64,000 nucleotides of DNA from Nipponacmea schrenckii (Eukaryota > Mollusca > Gastropoda > Lottiidae), in assembly GCA_030562195.1 (NCBI GenBank), contig CM060203.1, positions 6,152,208 to 6,216,207 of the forward strand, given 5' to 3'. The notes under the pieces are model-generated. The model was not told the origin of the DNA, ran no database searches, and saw only the letters and a list, made by a program, of their open reading frames with translations. Positions within the stretch are counted from its first letter, which is position 1, and each line of letters starts with the position of its first letter. The position numbers and the translations under genes were made by a program. Positions 52,756-64,000 of the stretch are shown in pieces.

Positions 52756-55224
52756 ATATTAAATAAAATGTTTTATTCTTGGTTCTTCACTGGGTGAATT
52801 ATAAATATTGAATACAATATAATAAGTTGACATTCACCCAAGTGGAAAATGTTTTTGAAGTTTTTTTTGGTGTTATTATATTTTAAATAGATTGTAGAAG
52901 TGTAAATATTTAAGCTGCTAGTGGGGTGACACAGTGTTTGAAAGGGACATGATCAAGTCAGTATGCTGGTAGGGTTGACACAGTGTTTTTAAAGTGACAT
53001 GTTCAAGTAAAGTCTAATACTTATATCAATGGAAAGTAGAGTTATTCTAGTGATCAAGAAAAATACCAGTTTGTCTCACAAGTCCTTAATTAAGTCGTAA
53101 TTTTCCTTGTTCCATCAGGTTGAGAAATATCGTTAGGTCTCAAAATGTCATTCAAATTTTAGTATCTTTATTCGTTTAGCCAGTGCAGGTCAAGAGAACA
53201 AACATGGAGTCTAGAAATAGCGTTTCGAAGTGGAATAATTTCTTTGAATTACTTAAGCTGCTATACGCCCACAAACAGTTTGAATATGTGGAATATTCAT
53301 TAGAAACACTGATAAATCAAGTAATCTGGATTGCGAAAAGTCAACTTTAATTCTATTTAGATAAAGTTAACCATGGTCCTATCTTATTATTGATTAAGGG
53401 ATTCTGGTTTTAGAACTATAAATCATTGGGACAGAGTGAGGGATCAGAGTTGTCAAGGAGGGTCCATATCAGCTTTATGTTGGAATATGGTGTGAGTGGT
53501 GGGGAGGGGGGGTGGTGTCAGGGCCAGAGTTTGGTCTGTATATTTGACCCTCTTTAGAAACTCCAGTAAATTGACTATAGTGATGTTAAGTTTATATAAG
53601 ACCTAGTGGTTATCTAAATGTTCATCTATTACCTGTGTTTATATCTGGACCATACTTACCGGGCTAATCTATTGTAATATATAGACTCTATCATACAGTC
53701 TTATTATTATACTAGTTTATCCAGACACTTATAGTCTATAACATCTAGTCTTTTTATCTAGTTTCTGCAGACATCTAACTTCTAGTTTTTACATCAGTGG
53801 CCTTTTCTTCTAGTCTGTATCATTCAGTCTACAAGGTTATCCAGTTCTTCAGTCTCGAACATTTAGTTTAACCTTAGAGTAGATTAACCAGACACTCCCA
53901 GTCTTGACTATCCAGACTAGTTATATTTCAACCAAGTCTGTTGTACATGTGTAAGTCATTGCCCGAGGCTGTAACAGTGTATATAATATATGGTATGAAG
54001 AATACTGGGGTATATTGAACTAGTATATGACTGATACCAACAGATGAAAGGTAGTATATACCTGATGGTCTACCTGTATTCTCAAGGACATTTCTCTTTT
54101 CTTCCATTTTAACAGTAGATAACAATGAGTGTGGAAATCTCTAACTTTTTGAGTGGAATATAAGATTTGAAAGATAATATGGTGCAATTTGGATAGCAAT
54201 TGGACGTGCAAATTTCTAACTTTTATTTTTGTGCAGGACTTAAATCGAAAATTTAGATTTCGCAAAAATTATATTGTGTGATTTGGATAAATTTCGAACT
54301 TGGAAAATTTTCTGAATGGATTAAACTTTAAAGATTTGAATTGACAGAAAATGGATTTTTGTGAAGTGAAGAATTTTATTTAAAGGCAAAACTTTGTGAA
54401 AATCTGAAACTTTTATTTTTTGTGTAATTTTTTGAAAATTTAAGTTTAAAAATATGGATTTTAACAAACTTTTGAAATGACATGTAAAGAAGATTGTGTG
54501 AAACTAATTACAACTTGTGATTGGTATATCTGAGATAATTTTAGATATTGTGATATTTATGTGATATTGATATATTAGATGATTTAAAGTAAGACAGGGA
54601 GAGGAAGAAAACAGGAAGATAATTGAATAATACCAATATAATCACTGTTATAACGGTAAAATTATTATATCTCAATTTATTATAATCTTATACAGTATTT
54701 ATTTCATTGGTTAACAACTTCTTCATCAGCAGTGAATTGGGCTTTGATTTTGTGTTTAGGAAGGTAGGGCCCATCACAGCTAATCTCTGTGTAGGGGTCT
54801 AGGGACATTCCCCTCAATATTTCAAAAACTGGAAACTAAGACCTGTTCTGTTACTGTTATAAGGCTGTTACTGTAATACATCTTCAACTTGGATTTGAAA
54901 AATTACCATCAGTGATGTAGGTAAGAGGGTTACATGCTTTGCACCTTAAAGATCCCTTGACTGTTGTTTGACCAATCATACTCATAAGTGGAAATTGTTT
55001 AGCTAAGCTAATCACTAATAGTGTTCACAGTTCACTTTCGAAAGTTAAAACCCTCCAATCCATGTGTCTAGAAATATACATGTTTGAAAGTTAAAATCTT
55101 GACTGGTGTTGTCTTGAGACAAGTTTAAGGTGTTTTGAAGGAATTGTTCAATTTTCAGGTTCATGCCTGCTGAAGATTATTTGGATAAAAAATCAAAAAT
55201 CAAGATCTGAACATTTAGCATGTG
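52756..55224. other. Intergenic, with a relict of the TTAA element
   Basis: AT-rich; no gene supported. A G-rich tract lies at 53495-53520. Sequence at about 54960-55120 (TTAGCTAAGCTAATCACTAA, CCATGTGTCTAGAAATATAC, TTTGAAAGTTAAAATC) resembles the interior of the MITE at 57692-58181 and may be an old copy. Confidence 0.35.
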
Positions 55225-55530
55225 ATGCTCACAGTCCAGTCGTCAGGCTGGGATCCACAGGGGCTAGATACTCACAGCCCCGTCGTCAGGCTGGGATCCA
55301 CAGGGGCTAGATACTCACAGCCCAGTCGTCAGGCTGGGATCCACAGGGGCTAGATACTCACAGCCCTGTCGTCAGGATGGGATCCACAGGGGCTAGATAC
55401 TCACAGCCCCGTCGTCAGACTGGGGTCCACAGGGACTAGATACTCACAGCCCCGTCGTCAGGATGGGATCCACAGGGGCTAGATACTCACAGCCCTGTCG
55501 TCAGGATGGGATCCACAGGGGCTGTATACT
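55225..55530. repeat. 43-bp GC-rich minisatellite, about 7 copies
   Basis: Unit CACAGCCCCGTCGTCAGGCT, GGGATCCACAGGGGCTAGAT, ACT. It is markedly more GC-rich than everything around it. Copies vary at CCCCG/CCCTG and GGCTGG/GGATGG. Confidence 0.95.
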
Positions 55531-55726
55531 CACCAAATAGCGGACATACCTCTTTAATAAAGTTGACTAGAATATTGCCAGTAATAATGGGGGGAGTTTG
55601 TTGCCACAGTTTAAGATGGCTGAATTCTACAATACATAACATTATAGCAGATGTTAGATGGATTTGTTTTATTCTTTCACGCTGTCTGATATAGAATAGT
55701 TCTTTTTGTCTAGACTTTCTGATAGG

Positions 55727-55865
55727 AGGTGGGCAATGCCATGCAGTGTTCAATGAAGTAAATTTGGCCAGGATAGCAACATTAGCCTACTCTATATTTG
55801 ATTTCCAACTGTTGAGGGATGTTTAAAGTACACAGCCTGTAGCACACATGGTTTACAATTAACTG
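55727..55865 (-). mobile_element. SINE-like dispersed repeat copy
   Basis: Plus strand reads GCAATGCCATGCAGTGTTCA, TTTGGCCAGGATAGCAACAT, GATTTCCAACTGTTGAGGGA and AAAGTACACAGCCTGTAGCA, the reverse of the family order. Confidence 0.65.
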
Positions 55866-56029
55866 ATTCTGTGTAAGTTGAAGATCTTGGGACAATTGGA
55901 AAAAAAAATTCTTAAAGAAGGCATTGCTTGATATGATTAACCCAACTATGTATTGAAGAGCTCCATTTAGTTTCATTTCGTTGTTCATTCATGGATATTA
56001 TTTTGTATAATTTGAAGTCTTTCTTTTTT

Positions 56030-56240
56030 AGTTTGTCAAACTTCATCTTATACCGTAACAGCGTATTTTCTATCATAATTGTATCAGCAATATGATTGGA
56101 TTGTACATTACTGAATACAGCCAATCAGAGAGTTCAACTGAAAGAACAGTATGGTAGACTTTCTGTCAAGGCTTTCTGATTGGCTGTATTCCTTTTCATA
56201 AAATCCAATGAAATCACTGCATTCACAACCTTCTAAAGTA
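56030..56240. mobile_element. Palindromic element related to the one at 34.4 kb
   Basis: GAATACAGCCAATCAG (56113-56128) and its perfect inverse CTGATTGGCTGTATTC (56176-56191) form a 16-bp stem with a 47-base loop. GTTTGTCAAACTTCATCTTA at about 56031 again resembles the 40-bp satellite unit. Outer limits uncertain. Confidence 0.5.
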
Positions 56241-57687
56241 TAAAACAAAGTACAAAGTTACATTGACTTTTGTGAAAAAGGTGATGACCAGACATCCCAA
56301 TGATTTGATGAAGTGAATAACAAATGTTCCAGAATCAGGAGAATGTCATTCCACAATATGTAGAAAGAGTTGCTGAAACCTCTGACTTTTAAAGACAGGT
56401 ATATCATGATACATGATAATAGATATTTATATCAAAGATTTTCAGCTTAAAGTTGATTTTCATACATCTTTATTTATTTTAAATCTAGTTTGATAATTTA
56501 AAGAATGTAAAATGATATAGTAATTAAGAATGATATACTAATTAAAAGGTAGAAATTAAGAGGGGAATGATAGATAGAGAGGTTTATAAGAGATGACAAG
56601 TTGATTTATTATAGATGATATAATAGATTATAACTCTGGACAGATAACTTACCCATGGTCAAAATGGTTATAGATTGATGGTTAGTTGTTGTGGGTCAGG
56701 GGGTGTGGATGGTAATAGGGGATTGTGTTTAGCAGGTTGGGGCAGGGAGGGGGAGACAAATGCTTTGAATGAGATTAAGTTGACAAAATTTAGTTTATAA
56801 ACATTGTTGTTACAATCTATATAATTCCTAATAAATGGCTGTCTATATTGAAATATTACTCGGAAATTGACCTTGGGATGTTCTGTGACAGGGGAATAAA
56901 ATATATTTAGGGGGTTGTTGTGTTTTTTGGGAAGAGCCTTGGTGTTATTAGAAGTGGTCAGATGTTTGTATCTTGTACTTTGCTGTCCTTGTTATCATTA
57001 TGAGTTTTTCCAATGGTTTTATTTTTTGAACGGGACCTTTGTTGTTTAGGCAGGAGTTCTTTTGGATAATTTTGATCTGATTTATATTTTGTAAAGGGGT
57101 TCCCTAGTGTGATAATGAAGAGTTAGAGATGTTTTGTAGATCACCATATTAGAGACAGGTCAGTCTCTATAGAATTTTACTTATACTAATATATTTAATA
57201 TATTCACACTTTGTATAAGAATAAAGATTTGTTTGTCTCAACCCTCACCTTGGTTATAAAAAGGTGAAATAGACTTACTCTTATAACACCTGTTATTATA
57301 AATATCATTTTCAACTCTGATTTTTTTACAATTTGAAATTATTGTCTGTGAATTATGATTCCTGTTTATAAAAGAAAGGATGATTAAAGTTGATATTAGG
57401 ATTAGGGCAACGGTGGGTGTATGTTATACCATACTGTTTATTCCATGACCTCTGACCCCTCTTCTATATTTTATCATTATTGTCCTTGTAACATTAGTTT
57501 TAAAATGTGATACCTTATTACAGTTCTATCATAACGCCTGGAAAAGTAACATTAGTGAGTATATACTATTGCTTTCAATACAAAATAAAAATGGCATTTA
57601 ATTCAGATGGCTGGGATCAACCTTGCATCCATGTTTTCAAAAATTTCATGAATTTAGATATATTGATCAAACTTTTATAGGTACATA
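56241..57687. other. Intergenic, no recognised feature
   Basis: AT-rich, no gene recognised. Confidence 0.3.
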
Positions 57688-57691
57688 TTAA

Positions 57692-58181
57692 AGGGGCCCA
57701 GGCTTGATTTGTTTCGGACAATCATCCGACAGCCTCAAACACATGAAATCTTTTGCTTAGCTAATCAGAAATAGTCTACAGAGCTTACCTTTGAAATTTG
57801 AGCCTTCAAATTCATGTGTATCCATAATTATCCGTGTTTGAAAAATCATAACGTCTTAAGAAATTACGAACGTCCCGCCATATTGGAAAACGGTTCGTCT
57901 TGATAATCAAAGAGTTATCCTACCCGTCGTACAATAGCGGTCATGTATATAAATAGACTACAACGCATTTTCAATTGTAGACTTTGTCAACAGGACACAC
58001 AATTTTCAGACTGACTGGAGACCAGCCGCGTACAGCATGGAAAAAAAATGAAAAGTGAAATTTTTTGTTTGAGGTATATTTTAAGGTATTTTGCGATTTT
58101 CTTAGAGCTTGAGTATTTCTGAGGACTGTTTAAATGTAACAAAGGCCCAAAACGACCCCTAAAAATCAAGCCTGGGCCTCT
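57692..58181. mobile_element. 490-bp TTAA-flanked MITE (piggyBac-like ends)
   Basis: Left end AGGGGCCCAGGCTTGATTT and right end AAATCAAGCCTGGGCCTCT are inverted repeats of 19 bp with one mismatch. Both ends are flanked by TTAA (57688-57691 and 58182-58185), the signature target of piggyBac-type transposons. No transposase frame inside, so non-autonomous. Confidence 0.7.
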
Positions 58182-58185
58182 TTAA

Positions 58186-58714
58186 ACCAGTACATTTGAA
58201 ATATAATTGAATATATATTCAATATCAGATATTCACTCTTCAATAGGGGCAATATAACACAACTCTTTATAATTAGAGGTAGAAATGAGGAGATATTTCA
58301 ACAGGTGCTCTATCAATCAGATGAGAATAATTTTAGGAAAATGGCCAATTATCGTGAGAGACAATATGTCTGCTGTTTCTCTTTGAATTGATGCCTAACT
58401 CAAAACAAATGTCCCAATTATAAACACTTATATTAACTGATCAAACGTTTATTTTGATGAGTTATTGCCCTTGAGTGAAACGTTAATTGGTGGAAGAAAA
58501 TTTATTGAGATCGTTTGGAAATTAGATTCTTATGTATACAGAAATCAGAGTGATTTTACATCTTCTAGGATGGCCTACTGATATTATTGTAAAAACTATC
58601 TTTAGGTGTTTTCCTATGTGTTTTAAAGTTTCCAAACCTTTGTAACTCTTTCTCTTACCAATGTCCCTGTCATCTTACTTCTATAATGGTTGTAAATAGG
58701 TTTGATTTCAAGGT
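58186..58714. other. Intergenic, no recognised feature
   Basis: AT-rich, no gene recognised. Confidence 0.3.
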
Positions 58715-58870
58715 ATCCTCTTGTCAGGGATTAAGCTCAGACATAAACCAAGGCCCTGTTTGCTACTGGCTGTGCAAGTCAAAGATCCCTTTAAGTTGGA
58801 AATCTATAAAAGAGTACGTGAAAGTTGCTGTCCTCCCATTGGGTTCAGAAGAGTAGGATGTAATACCCTT
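58715..58870 (+). mobile_element. SINE-like dispersed repeat copy
   Basis: AAACCAAGGCCCTGTTTGCT, ACTGGCTGTGCAAGTCAAAG, ATCCCTTTAAGTTGGAAATC and GTTGCTGTCCTCCCATTGGG follow the family order; the tail (GTAGGATGTAATACCC) is diverged. Confidence 0.6.
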
Positions 58871-59384
58871 TGTGTCCCTAATAACTTCTGTGAACAAAGA
58901 GGGAATGAACACTATTAAACCACAGGTTGTAAATGGATCCCCCCCCCCTAAATCCCCCCACCCTTTTTTGATATTAAACATTATTATTGGATATGATCAA
59001 GGCCTCTTCTCCATGACCTCCAAAGAGTAGTACTATCAGGTGTTTTGTAAAGTGTAGGTATGGTCTGTTTCACCAAATAAATCAGTCTAGATGCAAGAAA
59101 AACAGATTTGAAATAGTTGTTGAGAAGCTATAAGGTCCATGAACATTTTCTAAATAAAGTTTATGTCCTGGTTTAATAATTTCAAAGTTAAATGTCAACC
59201 TCTAGGTATATATTGTCTTTAGATATGTTGTGCTATTATTGATAATAATATTATGGATTTAGTTACATGAAAGGAGGAAGATAAATAATATGTTATAATA
59301 ATAATTACTCGGGGTATACCAGATGGTACCCTGATGTTCACCTTGTACTTTATAGCTTTATATAACTTGTATGTACCATTATAG

Positions 59385-60312
59385 TTTATTGACATTCCAT
59401 CAACAGTAAGACATTGACATTCCATCAACAGTATTGACATTCCATCATCAGTATGATTGACATTGCATCAAATGTACATACAACATTTACATTGCATCAA
59501 CAGACATTGACATTCCATCAACAATAAGACATTGACATTCCATCAACAGTATGATTGACATTCCATCAACAGTACATTAACATTCCATCATCAGTATAAT
59601 TGACATTCCATCAACAGTACGATTAACATTCCATCAACAGTATGATTGACATTGCATCAAATGTACGTACAACATTGACATTGCATCAACTGACATTGAC
59701 ATTCCATCAACAGTAAGACATTGACATTCCATCAACAGTAAGACATTGACATTCCATCAACAGTAAGACATTGACATTCCATCAACAGTAAGACATTGAC
59801 ATTCCATCAACAGTAAGACATTGACATTCCATCAACAGTAAGACATTGACATTCCATCAACAGTAAGACATTGACATTCCATCAACAGTAAGACATTGAC
59901 ATTCCATCAACAGTAAGACATTGACATTCCATCAACAGTAAGACATTGACATTCCATCAACAGTAAGACATTGACATTCCATCAACAGTAAGACATTGGC
60001 ATTCCATCATCAGTAAGACAGTGGCATTCCATCATCAGTAAGACATTGACATTCCATCAACAGTAAGACATTGACATTCCATCAACAGTAAGACATTGAC
60101 ATTCCATCAACAGTAAGACATTGACATTCCATCAACAGTAAGACATTGACATTCCATCAACAGTAAGACATTGACATTCCATCAACAGTAAGACATTGAC
60201 ATTCCATCAACAGTAAGACATTGACATTCCATTAACAGTAAGACATTGACATTCCATCAACAGTATGACATTGACATTCCATCAACAGTATGACATTGAC
60301 CTTCCATCATAG
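59385..60312. repeat. 25-bp minisatellite, about 35 copies
   Basis: Unit GACATTGACATTCCATCAAC plus AGTAA. From about 59700 to 60300 the copies are almost identical, so this part expanded recently. The left part shows a higher-order unit of about 190 bp marked by GCATCAAATGTAC at about 59464 and 59655. Confidence 0.95.
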
Positions 60313-60800
60313 ACATGGGTACAGATTGAGAAAGTTAAGCTCTATTATTTGGTAAATGAAATGAGGGTAGCAAAATTTGAGCTTTATCAGTTGGGATATT
60401 CATAATCCAGTTTAACTCATTTGGTGTAAATGAGAATCTACCACTGAAACCATCTTTTGTCATCTGGACTGATTTAACATTGTTGATTTAGAGAATGGCT
60501 TCAACAATTCTCCCTGTTTACTTAAAAAACTTGCAGTCTAACTGGTAGTATTTAAAACTTGTATCAATGACTAGGGCCCCAGTGGTGTTTATATATTCAA
60601 TGTTTGATTCTAGAATGTTTGGTGAAAGCCATACTGACATATTACCTCTTCTCTTATTGGTCAGTTCAAATACGTCTGTCAACAGGTGAAAATTCTTTGA
60701 TCACTTGTGGGCTAAATGTAAGCTCTTTGAGGTCATTTTGTCCACTGACCTTAATGTGCTTGTTGATTAATGAATTATCGACTATATACCAGCCATCTTC
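60313..60800. other. Spacer with a degraded trace of the 56-bp satellite
   Basis: At 60325-60395 GTTAAGCTCTATTATTTGGT and TTGAGCTTTATCAGTTGG resemble diverged units of the 56-bp family. Otherwise no feature. Confidence 0.35.
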
Positions 60801-60804
60801 TTCA

Positions 60805-61965
60805 AACTTTTACCAACGTCAAGCTATTACAAACTTCATCTTATACATCTTCGCAATGTCAAGCTATTACAAAATTCATCTTATACATCTTTACAATGTC
60901 AAGCTATTACAAACTTCATCTTATACATCTTCGCAATGTCAAGCTTTAACAAACTTCATCCTATACATCTTCACAATGTCAAGCTATTACAAACTTCATC
61001 TTATACATCTTCACAATATAAATTTATTACTAACTTCATCTTATACATCTTCACAATGTCAAGCTATTACAAACTTCATCTTTTACATCTTCAATATGTC
61101 AATTTATTACAAACTTCATCTTATACATCTTTGCAATGTCAAGTTATTACAAACTTCATCTTATACATCTTCACAATGTCAAGTTATTACAAACTTCATC
61201 TTATATATCTTTACAATGTCAATTTATTACAAACTTCATCTTGTACATCTTTACAATGTCAATTTATTACAAACTTCATCTTATATATCTTTACAATGTC
61301 AAGTTATTACAAACTTCATCTTATACATCTTTACAATGTCAATTTATTACAAACTTCATCTTGTACATCTTCAAAATATCAAGTTATTACAAACTTCATC
61401 TTATACATCTTTACAATGTCAAGCTATTACAAACTTCATCTTATACATCTTTACAATGTCAATTTATTACAAACTTCATCTTGTACATTTTTAAACAATG
61501 TCAAGTTATTACAAACTTCATCTTATACATCTTTACAATGTCAATTTATTACAAACTTCATCTTGTACATCTTCACAATGTCAATTTATTACAAACTTCA
61601 TCTTGTACATTTTTAAACAATGTCAAGTTATTACAAACTTCATCTTATACATCTTTACAATGTCAATTTATTACAAACTTCATCTTGTACATCTTCAAAA
61701 TATCAAGTTATTACAAACTTCATCTTATATATCTTTACAATGTCAAGCTATTACAAACTTATCTTTTACATCTTCACAATGTCAATTTATTACAAACTTC
61801 ATCTTGTACATCTTCAAATGTCAAGTTATTACAAACTTCATCTTATACATCTTTAAAATGTCAAGTTATTACAAACTTCATCTTATTTATCTTTACAATG
61901 TCAAGCTATTACAAACTTCTTCTTATATGTCTTTACAATGTCAAGCTATTACTAACTTCATTGTG
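60805..61965. repeat. 40-bp minisatellite, about 29 copies
   Basis: Unit TCTTCACAATGTCAAGCTAT, TACAAACTTCATCTTATACA, period 40, with occasional extra or missing bases that shift frame. All three plus frames are open over long stretches, giving apparent proteins of 190-304 residues that are artefacts. A run of 17 C follows at 61972-61988. Confidence 0.95.
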
Positions 61966-61988
61966 TCCAAACCCCCCCCCCCCCCCCC

Positions 61989-62760
61989 ATTCATCATACA
62001 TTTCCACACCTGTAGTGGGCCTAGTATTTTTCAGGCTAAAAAGGCCATAATAATATTTGTATTTGGAATATGAAGTATAGCACCAGGGTAGTTAGAAAGT
62101 TTTCTGGGTATTTCAGTACAGACCTAATTTTAAATACGACTGTCACAATTCAAATCAGATTTAAATCAGCCTATGTCATAAATCAATGTTAGACAATCTA
62201 GTTATTTAAATTGATTAAAATTTGAAATATCTGGTGTCTAGACCATCCTGAAATTAGCAGGTATCAGTTCAATTGTTTTGTCAACAAAACATGAAAGTTT
62301 AAAATGAGGACAAGTCAGATATGATGGGAGTTTTGAATCATGTCCTCACCATTTTAAAAATAAATCTCCGAAGCACTGACTGAGGGAGGAGAATGATTGA
62401 CTTTTAAATATTTAACTGTGAATATAGGACAAGTCTATATTATTTTTTTGGTTAATGTGAAAAACATTCAAGTAAGCACTACCTGTGGATTTAGAAGTTT
62501 TGAAGAAAATTGTAAATAGGCCTACTGAGTCTTCTTCAAGGCAACTTTTGTTCTGTTGATACCATTGAGGCTCTACATTGGAAGTATGTAATGTCTGTAA
62601 TTAGTTAATTAACAAGGTGACTAATTAAATTAGAAGATAATTTAAAATTATTCTGAGATTATTGTTAAATTTAGAACAGTGTGATCAGTATCACCTATTA
62701 TAATGTTTATATATGGTGTAGATTGATTATTATCTAAATATGTAGAGGTTATTGTACTGG
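61989..62760. other. Intergenic, no recognised feature
   Basis: AT-rich, no gene recognised. Confidence 0.3.
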
Positions 62761-62764
62761 GTTT

Positions 62765-62925
62765 AATCTGGACGTGTCTGTAACCTGGACGTGTCTATAA
62801 CCTGGACGTGTCTATAACCTGGACGTGTCTATAACCTGGACGTGTCTGTAACCTTGACGTGTCTGTAATCTGGACGTGTCTGTAACCTGGACGTGTCTCT
62901 ATAACCTGGACGTGTCTGTAATCTA
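62765..62925. repeat. 17-bp minisatellite, about 9 copies
   Basis: ACCTGGACGTGTCTGTA and ACCTGGACGTGTCTATA repeated nine times with small slips. Confidence 0.95.
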
Positions 62926-64000
62926 AGGAACGATAGAAGGTGTTATTCCAGGATTTTAAGATATTTGTGTTTTTTGTCAAATTAAAATGGACAGTGGTAA
63001 GTTTATCTCATAATTTACATCAATTCATGTGGATTGAAAATCACTTCTTTACCTCCTCAATGTTCCTTACAATATGTTTTTTATATAAGAAATTTAAAAA
63101 AAAAAATATATCAGCATGCATGGACCAATTTATATGGGGTCCCCTTCCCCTTGTTTTTTGGGGTTGTTTTTTCCACTGGAGACTTTAGACTTTTTGTCTT
63201 TTAATGCATTTCGATTTAGTAGGTCTGCCTCTATTTATACCCCCAGTCTGAGGGGAGACTGCCCTGCCACTGTTGAAAACAGAGCGTTTAAACTCACTAG
63301 AATTGTCCTACTATATAAAGAGAAGTGATTGTTCACCTCCCACCAATAAAACTGATATCACAGTTGGCCTGGTCTCAGATTTAATTGTAATATAAGGACC
63401 GTGTTTTTATTAAAGTTACAAGTTTTATTGTCAGAGTAGAGATATGAAGTGGATTACTTAGTACTTGATGTGACCTTTACACCTATCTTTAATAATCCAC
63501 GACCTAAATTACACTGGTAATCTTACTCAATTTTATTGGTGACCTGAAGACAACACATAGATCTTAAATTATGAGAAATTGAACTGATGCCAAAATAAAT
63601 ATATTATACAGTATTGACACTGTACTTAATATTACCTATTATACTGTATGATACTATATAGGTTATAAGATATTGGGGGGGGGGGAGATGATATTGAACC
63701 AGGTGTAATATTACATATTATACTGTATAATATAAAGGTTATAAGATATTGAGGGGGGGGGGGAGAGATGTTGGTGGATGGGGTAGAGATGATATTAAGA
63801 TGAGATTGACATGAGTTGAGGGGAGGGAGGGTTAGGGCCACTGGGCTCCCAGTCTTAAACTTAACTAATGTGTTACAAAATTGTATTAGTCTATAAAGAC
63901 AGTGAGACCAGGTGTTGAAGGATGAAGCATACTTATTATTTATAGTAATTATCCTGGGGTGGGGATCATTTTCCTGGGGTGGGGATCAGGTGTATAGATT
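62926..64000. other. Right-edge region, G-runs and a short duplication
   Basis: GGTTATAAGATATTGGGGGG at 63660 and GGTTATAAGATATTGAGGGG at 63737 are a two-copy repeat of about 77 bp ending in G-runs. CCTGGGGTGGGGATCA occurs twice near 63952-63988. No gene supported. Confidence 0.4.

Noticed and set aside
58721..58918. 65-residue open frame
   Set aside because: Falls in another SINE-like copy; not a gene.
59385..60312. CRISPR-like array
   Set aside because: Units are contiguous 25-bp tandem copies without unique spacers, in a eukaryotic context.
60604..62073. Three overlapping plus-strand open frames of 191-304 residues
   Set aside because: They are translations of a 40-bp minisatellite in all three frames; the protein repeat just mirrors the DNA repeat.

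Overview
The window looks like nuclear DNA from an animal, most probably a mollusc or another lophotrochozoan. It is AT-rich and gene-poor, carries a metazoan-type quinolinate phosphoribosyltransferase, a RING/B-box (TRIM-type) gene and spliced-gene architecture, and is full of LTR, LINE, SINE-like and inverted-repeat elements and minisatellites. The species cannot be fixed from this sequence; 'mollusc' is an inference from the general look of the repeats.

Three host genes are supported. (1) A RING/B-box/coiled-coil protein runs off the left edge on the minus strand (1-1192). It ends, as far as visible, in four 14-residue repeats coded by a 42-bp tandem array. (2) A very large exon (26110-33144, plus) encodes about 2,344 residues of low-complexity, mostly disordered protein. 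It is preceded by a good 3' splice site and belongs to a multi-exon gene that I cannot name. (3) A complete intronless QPRT gene of the NAD de novo pathway lies at 47464-48405 (minus). The three genes have no evident functional link.

The rest is repeats. 1.8-3.0 kb: 74-bp and 86-bp minisatellites. 3.1-4.9 kb: an internally deleted Ty3/gypsy-like LTR element with a recognisable integrase. 6.4-8.3 kb: 56-bp and 45-bp arrays. 8.1-12.9 kb: a 2,412-bp near-identical tandem duplication carrying the 3' end of a LINE and a SINE-like copy. 14.8-18.6 kb: 69-bp and 52-bp arrays, the latter split by a Harbinger-like MITE with a decayed MADF coding remnant. 18.6-26.1 kb: largely featureless, with a G-rich tract and a pair of inverted simple arrays. 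34.1-34.7 kb: two small terminal-inverted-repeat elements. 36.3-42.5 kb: four arrays almost back to back (41, 56, 45 and 54 bp). 43.5-58.2 kb: SINE-like copies, fold-back elements, QPRT and a TTAA-flanked MITE. 59.4-63 kb: 25-, 40- and 17-bp arrays.

The most interesting pattern is that three minisatellite families (54 bp at 41.9 kb, 40 bp at 60.8 kb, 56 bp at 6.4 and 38 kb) each have a partner inverted-repeat element in this window whose arm contains the array unit. This suggests that arrays arise by amplifying one arm of a fold-back or MITE element. Dispersal of the 56-bp family in both orientations fits that reading.
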